Virus record (IMG/VR): IMGVR_UViG_3300046011_011625 | Location: 1 to 29,576 of that record | DNA: 29,576 nt | Strand: one strand, 5' to 3' | Origin: a virus | Shown here: one piece after another, positions 29,045 through 29,576 of the stretch | Position numbering within the stretch: the stretch's first letter is position 1 | Layout of the letters: every line of letters begins with the position of its first letter | Translations under genes and position numbers: made by a program | The notes under the pieces: model-generated | The model's database searches: none | Told to the model about the DNA's origin: nothing | What the model saw: the letters and a program-made list of their open reading frames with translations, nothing else

Positions 29045-29576
29045 ATGATTTATATCGTTCGTGACGTACTTTCACAACCACTGATTGATAAAATTCTTGC
29101 ATGGAATGAAGAAACAAAGGGAGGTGATGTATGGGCTTCCAATCAAGTCAAATGGGTAAATGTGCTTAAGTATGCCACGACCGGTACGATTCTGTCTCGG
29201 GTCTTTTCAGAAGAGATCCGCGCAGAAATCTTTGATGACCTGTATATTCGCCGTAAGATCGATCACCAACCATCCTCGACCTCTGCGCTTTTTTATATGG
29301 GTTTTCCGCATTCCTGCGTCAACTGGCATTCAGATTTTCCAGACTATGATGCAATGTCGATTTACCTGAGTAAAGAATGGGATTCCAATTGGGGAGGATG
29401 GTTTGCATGGACCGAAGAAAATGCAGGTAAAGACCTTTCTCAACCACAATTCAATCCTCTTTCGGGTAACTTCTTTGTTCCACAGTACAACACGGCTGTA
29501 CACTCAACAAACACCGAGTGGCATTGCACGACACCAATCTCCTCGATGGCACCTCCACGAATTTCCATTCAATTAT
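29045..29576 (+). CDS. 2-oxoglutarate/Fe(II) oxygenase (3' partial)
   Basis: 177 codons are visible from ATG 29045, which has AGGA 8 bases upstream; the end runs off the window. HSD (His95-x-Asp97) in NWHSDFPDYD, His153 in TAVHST and Arg172 in PPRISIQL are the iron ligands and 2-oxoglutarate-binding Arg of the prolyl-4-hydroxylase-type superfamily. WDSNWGGWFAWTE (112-124) and LSGNFFVPQYN fill the usual strands between them. Such phage enzymes hydroxylate proteins, nucleobases or other small targets; the target here is unknown. It starts 10 bases after the CobT-like gene and probably shares its promoter. Confidence 0.85.
   Translation, partial: MIYIVRDVLSQPLIDKILAWNEETKGGDVWASNQVKWVNVLKYATTGTILSRVFSEEIRAEIFDDLYIRRKIDHQPSSTSALFYMGFPHSCVNWHSDFPDYDAMSIYLSKEWDSNWGGWFAWTEENAGKDLSQPQFNPLSGNFFVPQYNTAVHSTNTEWHCTTPISSMAPPRISIQL

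Noticed and set aside
1-29576. tRNA genes, CRISPR arrays, IS elements
   Set aside because: No cloverleaf-sized gap, no regularly spaced repeats and no transposase-like product were seen; gaps between genes are under about 100 bases.

Overview
The window looks like part of the genome of a large T4-like contractile-tailed phage (myovirus) of a Gram-negative, probably aquatic, bacterium. The DNA is AT-rich (about one third G+C by eye). Every gene I accept is on the + strand, and genes are packed with 1-20 bp overlaps, many of them ATGA stop/start overlaps. Markers of the T4-like group are a gp61-type primase, a T4 RNase H-type flap nuclease, class Ia ribonucleotide reductase, ThyX, and many small conserved proteins typical of marine and freshwater T4-like phages. 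I see no tRNA, integrase, IS element, CRISPR array or photosynthesis gene. Family names below are from memory and motif reading, not from searches.

Layout. (1) Bases 1-5167 are a very AT-rich surface-glycan block: a HAD phosphatase/sugar nucleotidyltransferase fusion (5' partial), a SAM methyltransferase, three paralogous glycosyltransferase-like proteins, one GT2-like glycosyltransferase and a small glycerophosphodiesterase-like protein. (2) Bases 5205-11984 are a block of head-associated-looking proteins. Several start with a 10-residue peptide resembling the T4 capsid-targeting sequence, and their low-complexity linkers repeat (I/L/V)xE sites like those cut by the T4 prohead protease. Two members carry enzyme-like domains: a ligase-type KxDG protein and a nucleotidyltransferase plus P-loop protein. 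The block also holds an overprinted ORF with its own ribosome binding site, and an A AAA AAG slippery site at a stop codon that would join two ORFs. (3) Bases 12019-12734 hold a probable virion protein with an Ig-like domain and a good intrinsic terminator. (4) Bases 12742-13304 hold two small conserved phage genes. (5) Bases 13306-16218 are a lysis cassette: inner- and outer-membrane spanin candidates, a GH19 endolysin and five small membrane or exported proteins. (6) Bases 16235-22290 handle replication and nucleotides: primase, thyX, MazG-like, nrdA, a class II aldolase, an unknown, nrdB. (7) Bases 22300-26074 hold a Zn ribbon, a GIY-YIG-like nuclease, unknowns, RNase H and a DUF6433-like protein. 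(8) Bases 26085-29576 have two sigma70-like promoters, a conserved small protein, an AbrB-like protein, a large HExxH plus VWA (CobT-like) protein, and a 3'-partial 2OG-Fe(II) oxygenase.

Together the nucleotide genes would make dNTPs and dTMP for AT-rich phage DNA, the primase and RNase H serve lagging-strand synthesis, and the late genes build the particle and lyse the host. The most interesting parts are the putative capsid-targeted, protease-processed modular proteins at 5.2-12 kb, with their frameshift site and overprinted gene.
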